Source of the DNA: an uncultured Bacteroidales bacterium
GTDB lineage: Bacteria; Bacteroidota; Bacteroidia; Bacteroidales; P3
DNA length: 64,000 bases
Reading direction: 5' to 3'
Assembly: GCA_900318175.1 (NCBI GenBank)
Contig: ONJQ01000006.1
Span: 36,843-100,842, forward strand
The notes beneath the pieces were generated by a model. That model was not told where the DNA came from. It ran no database searches and saw only the letters and a list, made by a program, of their open reading frames with translations. A program made the translations under genes and the position numbers. How positions within the stretch are numbered: the stretch's first letter is position 1; each line of letters begins with the position of its first letter. This document shows positions 39,953 through 48,267 of the stretch, piece by piece.

Positions 39953-40759
39953 TTAGTTTTTATGTATTATCATCCTCCAAGCCACTTTGCTTACATCATT
40001 GTTCTGGTGACTATGGGTTACAAATATCGGTTTATTATATCCTTCGTTCAAGTGGACTATCATACATGGTTGAGACATTATCCCTGCATCCAACATTTTA
40101 GGAAGCCATTCGTTTGTAACGTCGTTGTAACTGGTAATATCAACTATTAGCATTAGTCCATCTTGTTTCAGTTTTGGTAACAAGGTTTTTACAATTTGAT
40201 AATATGCATTATCCTTTTCAAACCTCTCTTTTGAAACAAACTCGCAGATGGCTTTGAATGTGATAATGATGTCGTATTTGTCATTAAGTACGCTGTCTAA
40301 TATTGATAAATCATAGAAATCATCAATGGTGACAGGTATTGGCTTGAAGAGAATGTTTATTCCGATATGTGTGGCAATGTTTTGTAACACCGGCTCACAT
40401 AACCTCAAAGCATGATGGTTGCCATCCATACCATACACTTTTACTTCTTTTAATCTCAAATTATATTGTTTGAGTTGAGTGATAAGCCCGCCAATCTCTC
40501 CCCCTGTACCACAACCAAAGTCAAATATGGAAATAGTGTCTTTCTCTAACAATTGAGGTCTGTTTTTGATGAAATAATCTCCAAATATGCAATAAGATTC
40601 TGCGTAACTCCTTGGAAAGTATGTGCCGAGATAATTGAGCATATCGCTCTTGTCCCAGTCGATGACTGTCATGTCTGCATTTGACCGGCAGTATTTTGCT
40701 CCCAGTTCATTAAAGATATAGTCGTCAAGCCACTTGGGCAATGTTACGTGGGTTTCCAC
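39953..40759 (-). CDS. Class I SAM-dependent methyltransferase
   Basis: 268 residues with the Rossmann methyltransferase motif I SIFDFGCGTGGEIGG near 80, an acidic motif II loop (VYGMDGNHHALRLC) and motif IV-like KYDIIITFKAICEFVSKERF. No DNA-methylase DPPY/NPPY motif is seen, so the substrate could be a small molecule, protein or RNA. GTG at 40759 is chosen because an in-frame stop lies 33 bases upstream and no ATG lies between; AAAAGGAAG precedes it. First gene of a four-gene operon, with a leader of about 300 bases. Confidence 0.83.
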   Translation of the reverse strand: METHVTLPKWLDDYIFNELGAKYCRSNADMTVIDWDKSDMLNYLGTYFPRSYAESYCIFGDYFIKNRPQLLEKDTISIFDFGCGTGGEIGGLITQLKQYNLRLKEVKVYGMDGNHHALRLCEPVLQNIATHIGINILFKPIPVTIDDFYDLSILDSVLNDKYDIIITFKAICEFVSKERFEKDNAYYQIVKTLLPKLKQDGLMLIVDITSYNDVTNEWLPKMLDAGIMSQPCMIVHLNEGYNKPIFVTHSHQNNDVSKVAWRMIIHKN

Positions 40760-41058
40760 TTCCTTTTTCAGCCCGACCCTCCAACGGAACGTTTACTATT
40801 AACAATAAGAAAAGGCATGAGGTTATGTACTCATGTCCGTCTTCTTATCAGGTATCGCCAAACACCTTTGTGGGTACGGGGTCTATGGAACATATCTCAC
40901 GCCTGAGGATATGCACGAGGCGTGAGCCTATAGCATACACATCAAGCGAAAGCATAATTGCTCCGTCCACCCACTTGAATCTTGGCGAAATTCGATAAGA
41001 AGGGACAGTATCGTAATGCTTTTCTTGCTTACCGCTTTCTATCTTTTGAAAACAGGTG
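40760..41058 (-). promoter_or_regulatory. Structured leader of the accessory operon
   Basis: About 300 bases between the -7 box and the methyltransferase start, without a credible gene. It holds a 9-bp perfect stem CTCACGCCT/AGGCGTGAG (40896-40904 with 40918-40926) and a CATGAG/CTCATG stem near 40816-40835. This could be a regulatory leader or a small RNA. The following 41067-41248 is AT-rich with nothing recognisable. Confidence 0.4.
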
Positions 41059-41066
41059 CAAATTTA
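41059..41066 (-). promoter_or_regulatory. -7 box of the accessory operon
   Basis: The reverse strand reads TAAATTTG, an exact TAnnTTTG match. A TTTG at 41093-41096 is 26 bases upstream, slightly far for a -33 box. Confidence 0.45.
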
Positions 41067-41248
41067 CACATTTTTTTTGTATTGTACACAGACAAATTTC
41101 AATTAAAGGTGTAAAAGACAAATTATCATTAATATAGCAATGATAAATTAATGACTAATATATGCCAATTCATGTTTCTTTCAGAGGGAAGAAAGGGAAA
41201 ATGGGGATGATCAAATTGTCTACTTTACCGTAAATGGCGGGATGTTGA

Positions 41249-41566
41249 TCATCTGTTGCTGTTCTCTTTGTGTTCCTTGGCAATCAGTATTGAACGATTC
41301 AACTTGTCTATGAACCATTGTTTTTCGGGCAGGCAGGTTAGGTATTGTGCTACTCTGATACGATCTTCGTCAAGCATCATCAGTTCGATGTGCTCCGTAT
41401 TTCCCTCGCTACAGAGTAACAAACCAATGGGAGGATTATCATCGGGTTGCATGTCGTCCTCCTGCATGTAATTCAATATGAAATGTCTTAACCTTCTTCT
41501 ATTTCTTGTCTCTCCAAAAGAAATGCTGAATACTTTCCATTTTTTTTGAATTAAAAACTCTTCCAC
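41249..41566 (-). pseudogene. C-terminal remnant of a YhcG/DUF1016 PD-(D/E)XK nuclease
   Basis: 105 codons, opening with GTG directly after a stop. ILNYMQEDDMQPDDNPPIGL, then LLCSEGNTEHIELMML, VAQYLTCLPEKQWF and NRSILIAKEH match the end of DUF1016 proteins, which are often linked to restriction or mobile islands. The first 24 residues do not fit, and the N-terminal domain and nuclease core are absent. A broken gene beside the accessory operon. Confidence 0.72.
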
Positions 41567-41616
41567 TTAATAATTAAGCGGAAAAGGGGAGAAACTCACG
41601 GAAAACAACAAAGGTG

Positions 41617-44190
41617 TCATCTCAGTAGCGTCACTGTGCCGGTGAGGGTTTTCCAGGATGCGTCGTGGGTGTCCATGTAGCGGATGTAGTAGACGTAAGT
41701 GCCTTGCGGGGCGGGTGTGCCGCCTGACGAGGAATTGTTTGGGGCATTAACAGTGCCGTCCCAGCTGCCGGTCATCCCGTCGAACTGTGCCACCCGTATG
41801 CCGCGTCGGTCAAACACCGTCACATCGGCTTTCAGGATATGGAGGCTGCACGTCAGGGCAAAGCGGTTGTTGGTCTCCGCGCCGGGAGCGAATACATTAG
41901 GCGCAAGCACCCATGTGCTGTCAATTGGCGGCTCGCCCCAGTTAGGGATGGCAATCAGTGTGTAGTAGATAATACTGTCGCATGTGTCGCCGATGTTCAG
42001 ATGGATGGGAGTGTCATATTGTTCGGCGCCAAAGACCCTGCCGTTGAAAGTAACAGGCATGTCGTCCGTGGACACCGTGTCGCGAACCCAGCGGCAGTGC
42101 GGGCAGGTGGTGAAGTCTATCCGCCACAAGGTGTCGCAGCTGCCCGATGGCCAAGAGGTGGTGATCTCATACATCCCTGAGGTGTCCAGTTCATGTCCAC
42201 GGAACAAATAGTTCCCTTCGCACACAAGGATGGGAAGCAGTGTGTCCACATCGCCCCGAATGTCCATTGTGACAGACACCGTATCCTGTTTCAGGGTGAA
42301 ACAGCCCTCGTCGGCATACTTGAATATGGCGCGAACGGTAATGCGTCCTGTCCGTTGGAACAGGTGTGATAGTGGTTGGTTGAAACCCTCGTCGTCACAA
42401 CTGAATGCGGCGTTGGTTCCGTCGCCAAAGTCCCACAGCAGACTGTCGCAAGGGCGGCGGTTAGAGGCTTGGAACAGCATGGGGTCATTCACACACCATA
42501 GTGAGTCCGCCGTCAGCGAGTCCGCCAACTGCCCATTCACCGTCAGCATCGTTCCTCCAGGCTGCACATGAGGCAGCGGGATGTAGTAGATGGAGAAAAG
42601 GCTTGCCGCAAAAGGTCCTCCGTTCCGGTTCACAATGTGGTGCGTTCCTTCGGTAGTAAACTGGCTCCAGCGACCAAATGAGGCATGGCTGTAGGGTGTT
42701 CCCTCAATGGGCTGGAAATAGGACTCCAGACGATAGTAGTCCATATACATGGCGTTCACATCCTCCGTGCGCACGTACAAGTGCAAATTCGGAATGACGG
42801 CATTCCTGTTGTGGTCTTCGGATACATAGGTGGGGATGTTGAAATTAATCTGCCCCCAGTGCCACCAGCGGGTAGGGGTGAGGGTCATAAGGCCGGTGCC
42901 GAACCATTTTGCCAGCACAGGGCGGTCTGAGGTGATGTAGAGGGGACCCTCTTCATCGTTTGAGTCATAGTAGGGTGGGGCAATCACAGCTGTGTTCCAC
43001 CAGTCTGTCTTGCCCGGAGCTATGGTCAATTGCCGGCTTCCAAAGCCTGGGTGTGCCATGTCCTGTATGGTGACATGTGTCTCCTCGTCCAAGGCTGTGA
43101 ATCGGATAAAATTGTCAGAGCCATCAGTTTGGAGATCAACAAAAAACTCTTGTCCGGCAAAAAAGATAGGCACCGACTGCTCAATCTTCACATTGTAGCT
43201 TGCCACCCCACGGCTGCCGCTTCCGCCCGATCCGCTGCTCTCGAACACTGCAATCCGTTTGCAGTCGCGAGCCTTGATGTGCGTTCCAGCCATGTCTACT
43301 GCAAATGTGTCCAGCATGTCCGTATGGCTGAAGAAAGTGTGCCTTTCGACAGGTACAGGGACAACTTCAGGCGAGTTCCATGTTGCGTGGTTCGGGTCGT
43401 AATAAGGTGCCAGCATGGGGTAGTACTTCTCCGGCGGCTCGCCGGCGCTGAGGTGGAACAGCTCGCCACGCTGCAACGTCACCGTCACCGTGGAGCCCGG
43501 CGGACGGTTCAACCAGTCCCAATCCGTCGTCACAATGTCCACCACCGTGCTGTCTTCCGCAGCGACAATATCAATGGACGACATTCCTGGCATATAATAC
43601 GGATAGCGAGGGAGGCCACCCAACTGAGGGTGATGGTACACAATGGGAGGCAGGGCAACATATTCATCGCGCAACAGCTCGGTGGGCAGTACGGTGCATG
43701 CCGTCTGGTGGTTCGAGGCCACAACAAGGAAGAGCGAGATGGTATCCGTACTCGTCACGTGGAACCCCCGAGGCTGCGGAAGGTCGCCAGGCACACCTCT
43801 GTAGTCCTGTCGAGGGTTGCGCGGAAACGTGTCTATAATGCTACTTGGTGTGGCCAAGTAGACGTATGGCACAGTGTCGATAATCCTTGTATAGGTAAAA
43901 GGTATCTCTATGAAATTGGTGTCGGCCCCGCACATCCGACGCCCCATTACGTGGTACGTCTGCCGGTAGTCCAACCGCTCGTTTGTCACCGTCACATCGC
44001 AGTCATGCTCACAAACCACCTGCAACTGTGAGTGGTTGGGCGACATGCCCCTCATCGCTCTGGGGAAACAGACCCAGAAATCCGTCCCTTGGGCTGCAAA
44101 CTGCACCCCACGATGACTCATCGGGTCCTCGTCCTGCCCCAACAGCGCGAAGGGCATCAGCAGGGTAATTATCAGCAGCCAGCGGTTCAT
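41617..44190 (-). CDS. Surface protein with PKD-like region and T9SS type B sorting domain
   Basis: 857 residues. Signal peptide MNRWLLIITLLMPFALLGQ (ATG at 44190; an earlier in-frame ATG at 44313 would lie over the promoter). The N-terminal region (GVQFAAQGTDFWVCFPRAM; VVASNHQTACTVLP) resembles IgGFc-binding N-terminal domains. A PKD-like segment follows (LWDFGDGTNAAF; LSHLFQRTGRITVRAIF). The last 95 residues are a gliding-motility-type C-terminal domain (NVFAPGAETNNRFAL; VTVFDRRGIRVAQF; GTYVYYIRYMD; TGTVTLL), marking export by T9SS. Probably an adhesin-like surface protein; ligand unknown. Confidence 0.87.
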   Translation of the reverse strand: MNRWLLIITLLMPFALLGQDEDPMSHRGVQFAAQGTDFWVCFPRAMRGMSPNHSQLQVVCEHDCDVTVTNERLDYRQTYHVMGRRMCGADTNFIEIPFTYTRIIDTVPYVYLATPSSIIDTFPRNPRQDYRGVPGDLPQPRGFHVTSTDTISLFLVVASNHQTACTVLPTELLRDEYVALPPIVYHHPQLGGLPRYPYYMPGMSSIDIVAAEDSTVVDIVTTDWDWLNRPPGSTVTVTLQRGELFHLSAGEPPEKYYPMLAPYYDPNHATWNSPEVVPVPVERHTFFSHTDMLDTFAVDMAGTHIKARDCKRIAVFESSGSGGSGSRGVASYNVKIEQSVPIFFAGQEFFVDLQTDGSDNFIRFTALDEETHVTIQDMAHPGFGSRQLTIAPGKTDWWNTAVIAPPYYDSNDEEGPLYITSDRPVLAKWFGTGLMTLTPTRWWHWGQINFNIPTYVSEDHNRNAVIPNLHLYVRTEDVNAMYMDYYRLESYFQPIEGTPYSHASFGRWSQFTTEGTHHIVNRNGGPFAASLFSIYYIPLPHVQPGGTMLTVNGQLADSLTADSLWCVNDPMLFQASNRRPCDSLLWDFGDGTNAAFSCDDEGFNQPLSHLFQRTGRITVRAIFKYADEGCFTLKQDTVSVTMDIRGDVDTLLPILVCEGNYLFRGHELDTSGMYEITTSWPSGSCDTLWRIDFTTCPHCRWVRDTVSTDDMPVTFNGRVFGAEQYDTPIHLNIGDTCDSIIYYTLIAIPNWGEPPIDSTWVLAPNVFAPGAETNNRFALTCSLHILKADVTVFDRRGIRVAQFDGMTGSWDGTVNAPNNSSSGGTPAPQGTYVYYIRYMDTHDASWKTLTGTVTLLR

Positions 44191-44302
44191 CTTTTCTGTA
44201 TACTTTTTGGGGGGTAGGATTAACTGTCCGTCGGAGCCGACACTGGGGTTGCCTTGTTGATTCCCGGCAGGACACCCCTCACCCATTAACTGAACGACGC
44301 TG

Positions 44303-44310
44303 CAAAGATA
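44303..44310 (-). promoter_or_regulatory. -7 box for the type B T9SS gene
   Basis: The reverse strand reads TATCTTTG, followed by a leader of about 110 bases to the ATG at 44190. Confidence 0.6.
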
Positions 44311-44348
44311 CAAATTTTTTTTGATATACTATCTTTTCTACCACTCAT

Positions 44349-44390
44349 AAAAGAGAGAGGTGAGAAAATACCTTTTCACCTCTCTCTTTT
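44349..44390 (-). terminator. Terminator after the M16 peptidase gene
   Basis: AAAAGAGAGAGGTGA (44349-44363) and its exact complement (44376-44390) form a 15-bp stem with TTTT on the 3' side of the minus strand. Confidence 0.85.
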
Positions 44391-44417
44391 CAATTATTCC
44401 AACGTAGGATTGTGTTG

Positions 44418-47327
44418 TCAGAAGCGGAACATCTGGTCGAAGTCAACTTTGACGGGTTTGACATCGGGACCCAGCAGTTTGGCAACGGCTGCGGGGTCGA
44501 ACTTCTTGGCGTTGCCCGCAATGGAGACTACGAGGGGCCGCCCTTTGATGTATTTGGCGTGGAAGGCGCGGAGGTCGTCGAGGGTGAGGGTGGCAATCTG
44601 CTCGGTGAGTTCGAAGCGGTGGTCACGCTGCCATCCCCGTTCCTCAACCCAATAATGCACCATGGAGGGCAGGTTGCGGAAGGTGATATAGCTGCTGTTG
44701 CGGCTGCTGACGAGTTTCATGATTGCGGGCTGAAGCTTTTCAGGGCGCTCAGGGAAGGTGACGATGAGGTCACGCAAGGCTTCGACTCCCTCAAGCGTCT
44801 TGTCGCACTGGGTGCCGAGGAAAGCGTATGTGTAGGCGGGGTTGAGGCACTGCATAGAGTAGGTGAAGTAACCGCGCGTGCTGTAGCCAAGGGAGCGGAA
44901 CTCACGTATCTCTTGGAAGATGACGCTGTTCATACCTGTGCCAAAATACTCGTTGAAGAGGGCTGCTGCAGCCTGGTCGGAGTATGTGCCGTCGGCTTTG
45001 TGCAGCAGGGTGTCAAAATCGGTCGAAGGAACAGTGATGTTGATGTTGGACTGGAGGAACTTCTTGTTGGTGGCATAGAAAAGCTGTGGCGAGGTGTACT
45101 GCTTCTCTTTATACTCGCGCGAGGAGGGCATGTCGGTTACGCTGTCCGGGATAAGGCCGTAGTTCACCAGTTTGAGGGCAAGGGTCGAGGGGTCCGTGTT
45201 GCCGGAGAAGGTGACGAAGCCATTGCGGGTGAAAATTTGCATCACTTCGCGGTGCAGCTCCTCGCCCGTGCGTTTGCCCCACTGCTTGTAGGGTGTGGTG
45301 CGGAGGAAGGAGGATTGATCGCCGTACGTGACGTATTCTTCGAGGGCACTGAACCAGCTGTCGGCATCGTTCTTGGCGGTCTTCTTGGCACTCTTCATGG
45401 CGTCGAGGATGATTTCGAGTTGTTTTGCGTCGTGGCGGGGATGGGTGAGCCAACGTTGGCAGAGGGCAAGGATGCTGTCCAAATGCTGTTCGAGGCCGCT
45501 GATGGAGAGGTTGGAATTGTCGTCGCCGCTGCTCAGAGAGAAGTGTGCGCCATAGAGGTTGAGTTGCTGGTTGAGCTGGAAGAGGTCGAGAGAGTCGGCA
45601 CCCAGTTCTTCAAGATAGTTGATGGCGTTGTTGATGTCGGGATTGTCAAGGGTTCCGTAGTTGAAACTGATGCGGAGGTTGAAGACGTCGTTGTAGGGGT
45701 TGCGGACGCTGTAGAGGGAGAAATGGTTGTTGATGGGCTGTATGTCGACATCGTGCTGGAAGTCGACAATCTGGGGCTTGATGGGGTCGGGCTGGTTGCC
45801 GGCAATGACCCGCGCAAAGGGGGAGGTGGCATCGCGGTTGGCCGGTTCGAGGTGTTCCCAGTCCGGCTTGACTGCGGGCTGCCCTGCGGGGAAGCCCATT
45901 TTGGAGCGTACAAGCGTGCAGTGGTCCGGGCTGAAATATTTGTTGGCTACGGCAATGATGTCCTCGCGCGTCAATCCCATCCAACGGTTGATGTCCTCTT
46001 TCCACTGCTGGAAGGTGCGCCCTTGTAGTTCGCACTGCAGCAGGAGGTTGGAGATGTTGGAGATGCCCTCAACATATTCCTGACGGCCAGCGTAGGTGGA
46101 CATTTTGATGCCTTCAATCAGGTCCTCGCTGAAATTGCCTTGCTTGATGCTGTCGAGGCAGTCCCACACCACCTGCTCAGCCTTGGCATGGCTCTGGAAC
46201 AGGAGGTTGGGAATGTAAAGGATGGCATTGGAACCCGCGTCTTGCAGCGAGAGGGTCATGTGTTGAGCCATGAGGAAACGCCCCTCGGAGGCGGCACGGC
46301 TCAACAGGCCTGTATTGCCGCCCAGAATGGAGCTGAGCATGTCGAGGGCCAGCTTGTCGGGATGGTTCTCCGGCACGCCGGGGAAAAGCATGATTCCCGC
46401 CTTGATGGGGGTCTGCCGCACTTTGATGATTTTCTGCTTGGCAAAATCGGGTAGTGTATAGGTGGGCTGTTGGGGCAGGGGGCCGGAAGGCCAGATGCTG
46501 AACTTGTCGGCCACCAGTTTCTTCACCTCGTCGGTCTTGAAGTCGCCCACCAGCAGCAGCGTCATGTTGTTGGCCACGTAGTAGGTGTTGAAGAACTTCT
46601 GCATCTCGCTGGGCTGGGGATTCTTCAGGTGATTTGCAAGCCCTATGACGTCGCGCGAGTAGGGGTGGTCGCCAAACGATTCGGTGAAGATGTTGCGGGC
46701 AAAGGCGCGCATCAGCTTGTTGTCGTACATGTTCTTCTCCTCGTAGATGGCTTCGAGCTCGCTCTGGAACAGACGAAAGACGGGGTTGCGGAAACGCTCC
46801 ACGTAGACATCCATCCAGTTGACAAGCTGGTTGGAGGGCAGCGTGTTGTAGTAGACGGTGTAGTCATAGCTGGTACCGGCATTCAATCCCGTGCAGCCCA
46901 TGTTTTGCAGTATGGCGTCCACCTCGTTGGGAATGGCATACTGCGAGGCCGCTATGCTGAGGCGGTTGATTTCGAGCTGTATGGCGTGACGCTCGTCGTC
47001 GTTCTTGGCGGCTTGCAGACGGTCGTAGGCTTCGCTGATGCTGTCCAGATAGGGTTTCTCCTTTGCCCAATCGGTGGTGCCAATGCGGTCGGTGCCTTTG
47101 AACATGATGTGTTCAAAATAGTGTGCCACACCTGTGGCGGCGGGGTTCTCGTTCTTGCTGCCTGCATGGACCACCACGCAACCATAGATTTTCGGCTGGC
47201 TGTGCTCCTCGCAGAGGATTACTTTGAGACCGTTTTTGAGGTGGAAAGTCTCTACGGGAAGGTCCACCTGTGCCTGTAGGGCAAGCGCGGCAACAAGTGC
47301 CATGCCCAGGATAAGGAACTTTTTCAT
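44418..47327 (-). CDS. M16 family zinc metallopeptidase (pitrilysin-like, two-domain)
   Basis: 969 residues, signal peptide MKKFLILGMALVAALALQAQ, so periplasmic or envelope bound. The first M16 domain has the inverted zinc site HYFEH near residue 69 (GVAHYFEHIMFKGTDRIG) and the downstream glutamate in SELEAIYEEKNM. A second, non-catalytic M16 half follows (FNLRISFNYGTLDNPDINNA; FVTFSGNTDP). It forms a clam-shell that degrades peptides. The membrane protein gene ends 21 bases upstream, so they are likely co-transcribed. Confidence 0.94.
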   Translation of the reverse strand: MKKFLILGMALVAALALQAQVDLPVETFHLKNGLKVILCEEHSQPKIYGCVVVHAGSKNENPAATGVAHYFEHIMFKGTDRIGTTDWAKEKPYLDSISEAYDRLQAAKNDDERHAIQLEINRLSIAASQYAIPNEVDAILQNMGCTGLNAGTSYDYTVYYNTLPSNQLVNWMDVYVERFRNPVFRLFQSELEAIYEEKNMYDNKLMRAFARNIFTESFGDHPYSRDVIGLANHLKNPQPSEMQKFFNTYYVANNMTLLLVGDFKTDEVKKLVADKFSIWPSGPLPQQPTYTLPDFAKQKIIKVRQTPIKAGIMLFPGVPENHPDKLALDMLSSILGGNTGLLSRAASEGRFLMAQHMTLSLQDAGSNAILYIPNLLFQSHAKAEQVVWDCLDSIKQGNFSEDLIEGIKMSTYAGRQEYVEGISNISNLLLQCELQGRTFQQWKEDINRWMGLTREDIIAVANKYFSPDHCTLVRSKMGFPAGQPAVKPDWEHLEPANRDATSPFARVIAGNQPDPIKPQIVDFQHDVDIQPINNHFSLYSVRNPYNDVFNLRISFNYGTLDNPDINNAINYLEELGADSLDLFQLNQQLNLYGAHFSLSSGDDNSNLSISGLEQHLDSILALCQRWLTHPRHDAKQLEIILDAMKSAKKTAKNDADSWFSALEEYVTYGDQSSFLRTTPYKQWGKRTGEELHREVMQIFTRNGFVTFSGNTDPSTLALKLVNYGLIPDSVTDMPSSREYKEKQYTSPQLFYATNKKFLQSNINITVPSTDFDTLLHKADGTYSDQAAAALFNEYFGTGMNSVIFQEIREFRSLGYSTRGYFTYSMQCLNPAYTYAFLGTQCDKTLEGVEALRDLIVTFPERPEKLQPAIMKLVSSRNSSYITFRNLPSMVHYWVEERGWQRDHRFELTEQIATLTLDDLRAFHAKYIKGRPLVVSIAGNAKKFDPAAVAKLLGPDVKPVKVDFDQMFRF

Positions 47328-47348
47328 GATAAAAATATTAATTGATTG

Positions 47349-48185
47349 TTATTCTTCTTGTTTGTTTTCTTGCTGTGCAAAGAGGCAGCACATGGCGGAT
47401 ACCGATGCGGAGCCGATTGCGGAGGCGCAGAGCCAGAAACGCGAGAGACGTGCCTTGGGGGCATCGCGGTAGAGCATCACTACAATGACAATCAAGAGGA
47501 CAAGCCCGAGCAGTGTGGGGAGTATGACCGAAGGGGGGAAGCCAAAGAGGGTGAAGGAGGCAGGTAGCGCGCCACAGATACGTTTGGCCAAGGAGATAAG
47601 GGCAATGGGGAGGAGGTATGTTTTGAGCCCAGCAACAGCGTTATCGGGATGCTCTGCATGGTGGAGCAGGAGCAATGCCAGAATGGCGACAAAGGGTTGG
47701 GCAAAGCAGGTGATGATGAGCAGGGCAGTGAGCCAGGCGGTGTCACGGTTGCGCGAAAGGGGAAGGCGGCCGAGGTCGCTGAGGACGAGGATGAGGGTGA
47801 GAATCTGGAAGGCGATGGAGAGGAGGTTAGAGTAGGTGGGGAGGAAATAGATTGAGGCCAGAAGCAGGAGTGTGTAGACAATGGCGACACAACCATATTT
47901 CCGCACCAAGGGGAGCCCGGTGCGCTGCATCAGGTATCCGGCAAATCCACATGTGGCGGTAAGCACCAGGCCGAAGGGGGAAACACGACGGGCAGCCGAC
48001 ATGTCGTGCCACAGAAAGATGGTGAGGATGAGGAAGGGGACGTAGTCGAGGAGGACGCGAAGCAGCGCCCGCAGATTGGGGCTGGTGTCCATGCTGAAAA
48101 GATAGGGGAAAAATGCGGCAATGACCAACATCGGCAGTTGGGCAACGGTGTATATCACCAGATAACGGGACAGGGAGTGTTGCAT
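47349..48185 (-). CDS. Polytopic inner-membrane protein, function unknown
   Basis: 278 residues, about eight hydrophobic segments (LVIYTVAQLPMLVIAAFFPY; FLILTIFLWHDM; IVYTLLLLASIYFLP; LLIITCFAQPFVAILALLLL; TLLGLVLLIVIVVMLY). Short polar loops, no recognised motif. Located just upstream of the M16 peptidase and downstream of glyS. No family assigned. Confidence 0.65.
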   Translation of the reverse strand: MQHSLSRYLVIYTVAQLPMLVIAAFFPYLFSMDTSPNLRALLRVLLDYVPFLILTIFLWHDMSAARRVSPFGLVLTATCGFAGYLMQRTGLPLVRKYGCVAIVYTLLLLASIYFLPTYSNLLSIAFQILTLILVLSDLGRLPLSRNRDTAWLTALLIITCFAQPFVAILALLLLHHAEHPDNAVAGLKTYLLPIALISLAKRICGALPASFTLFGFPPSVILPTLLGLVLLIVIVVMLYRDAPKARLSRFWLCASAIGSASVSAMCCLFAQQENKQEE

Positions 48186-48204
48186 GGCACTATGAATATA
48201 AAAA

Positions 48205-48257
48205 GCGAAAAGTGAAAAATGAAAAGGACTATTTGCCTTCCATCTCTCACTTTTCGC
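48205..48257 (-). terminator. Inverted repeat after glyS built from word repeats
   Basis: GCGAAAAGTGA (48205-48215) and TCACTTTTCGC (48247-48257) are exact complements with a 31-base loop. Probably ends the glyS transcript, though the loop is long and no strong T-run follows. Confidence 0.5.
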
Positions 48258-48267
48258 CTGAGGAGGA

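Noticed and set aside
40741-40998. Small + strand gene before the accessory operon
   Set aside because: It overlaps the methyltransferase start and its structured leader, with no family match or promoter on that strand.
44412-46028. Long + strand frame over the M16 peptidase
   Set aside because: Val/Glu/Gly-rich shadow of a well supported minus-strand gene; no promoter or family signature.
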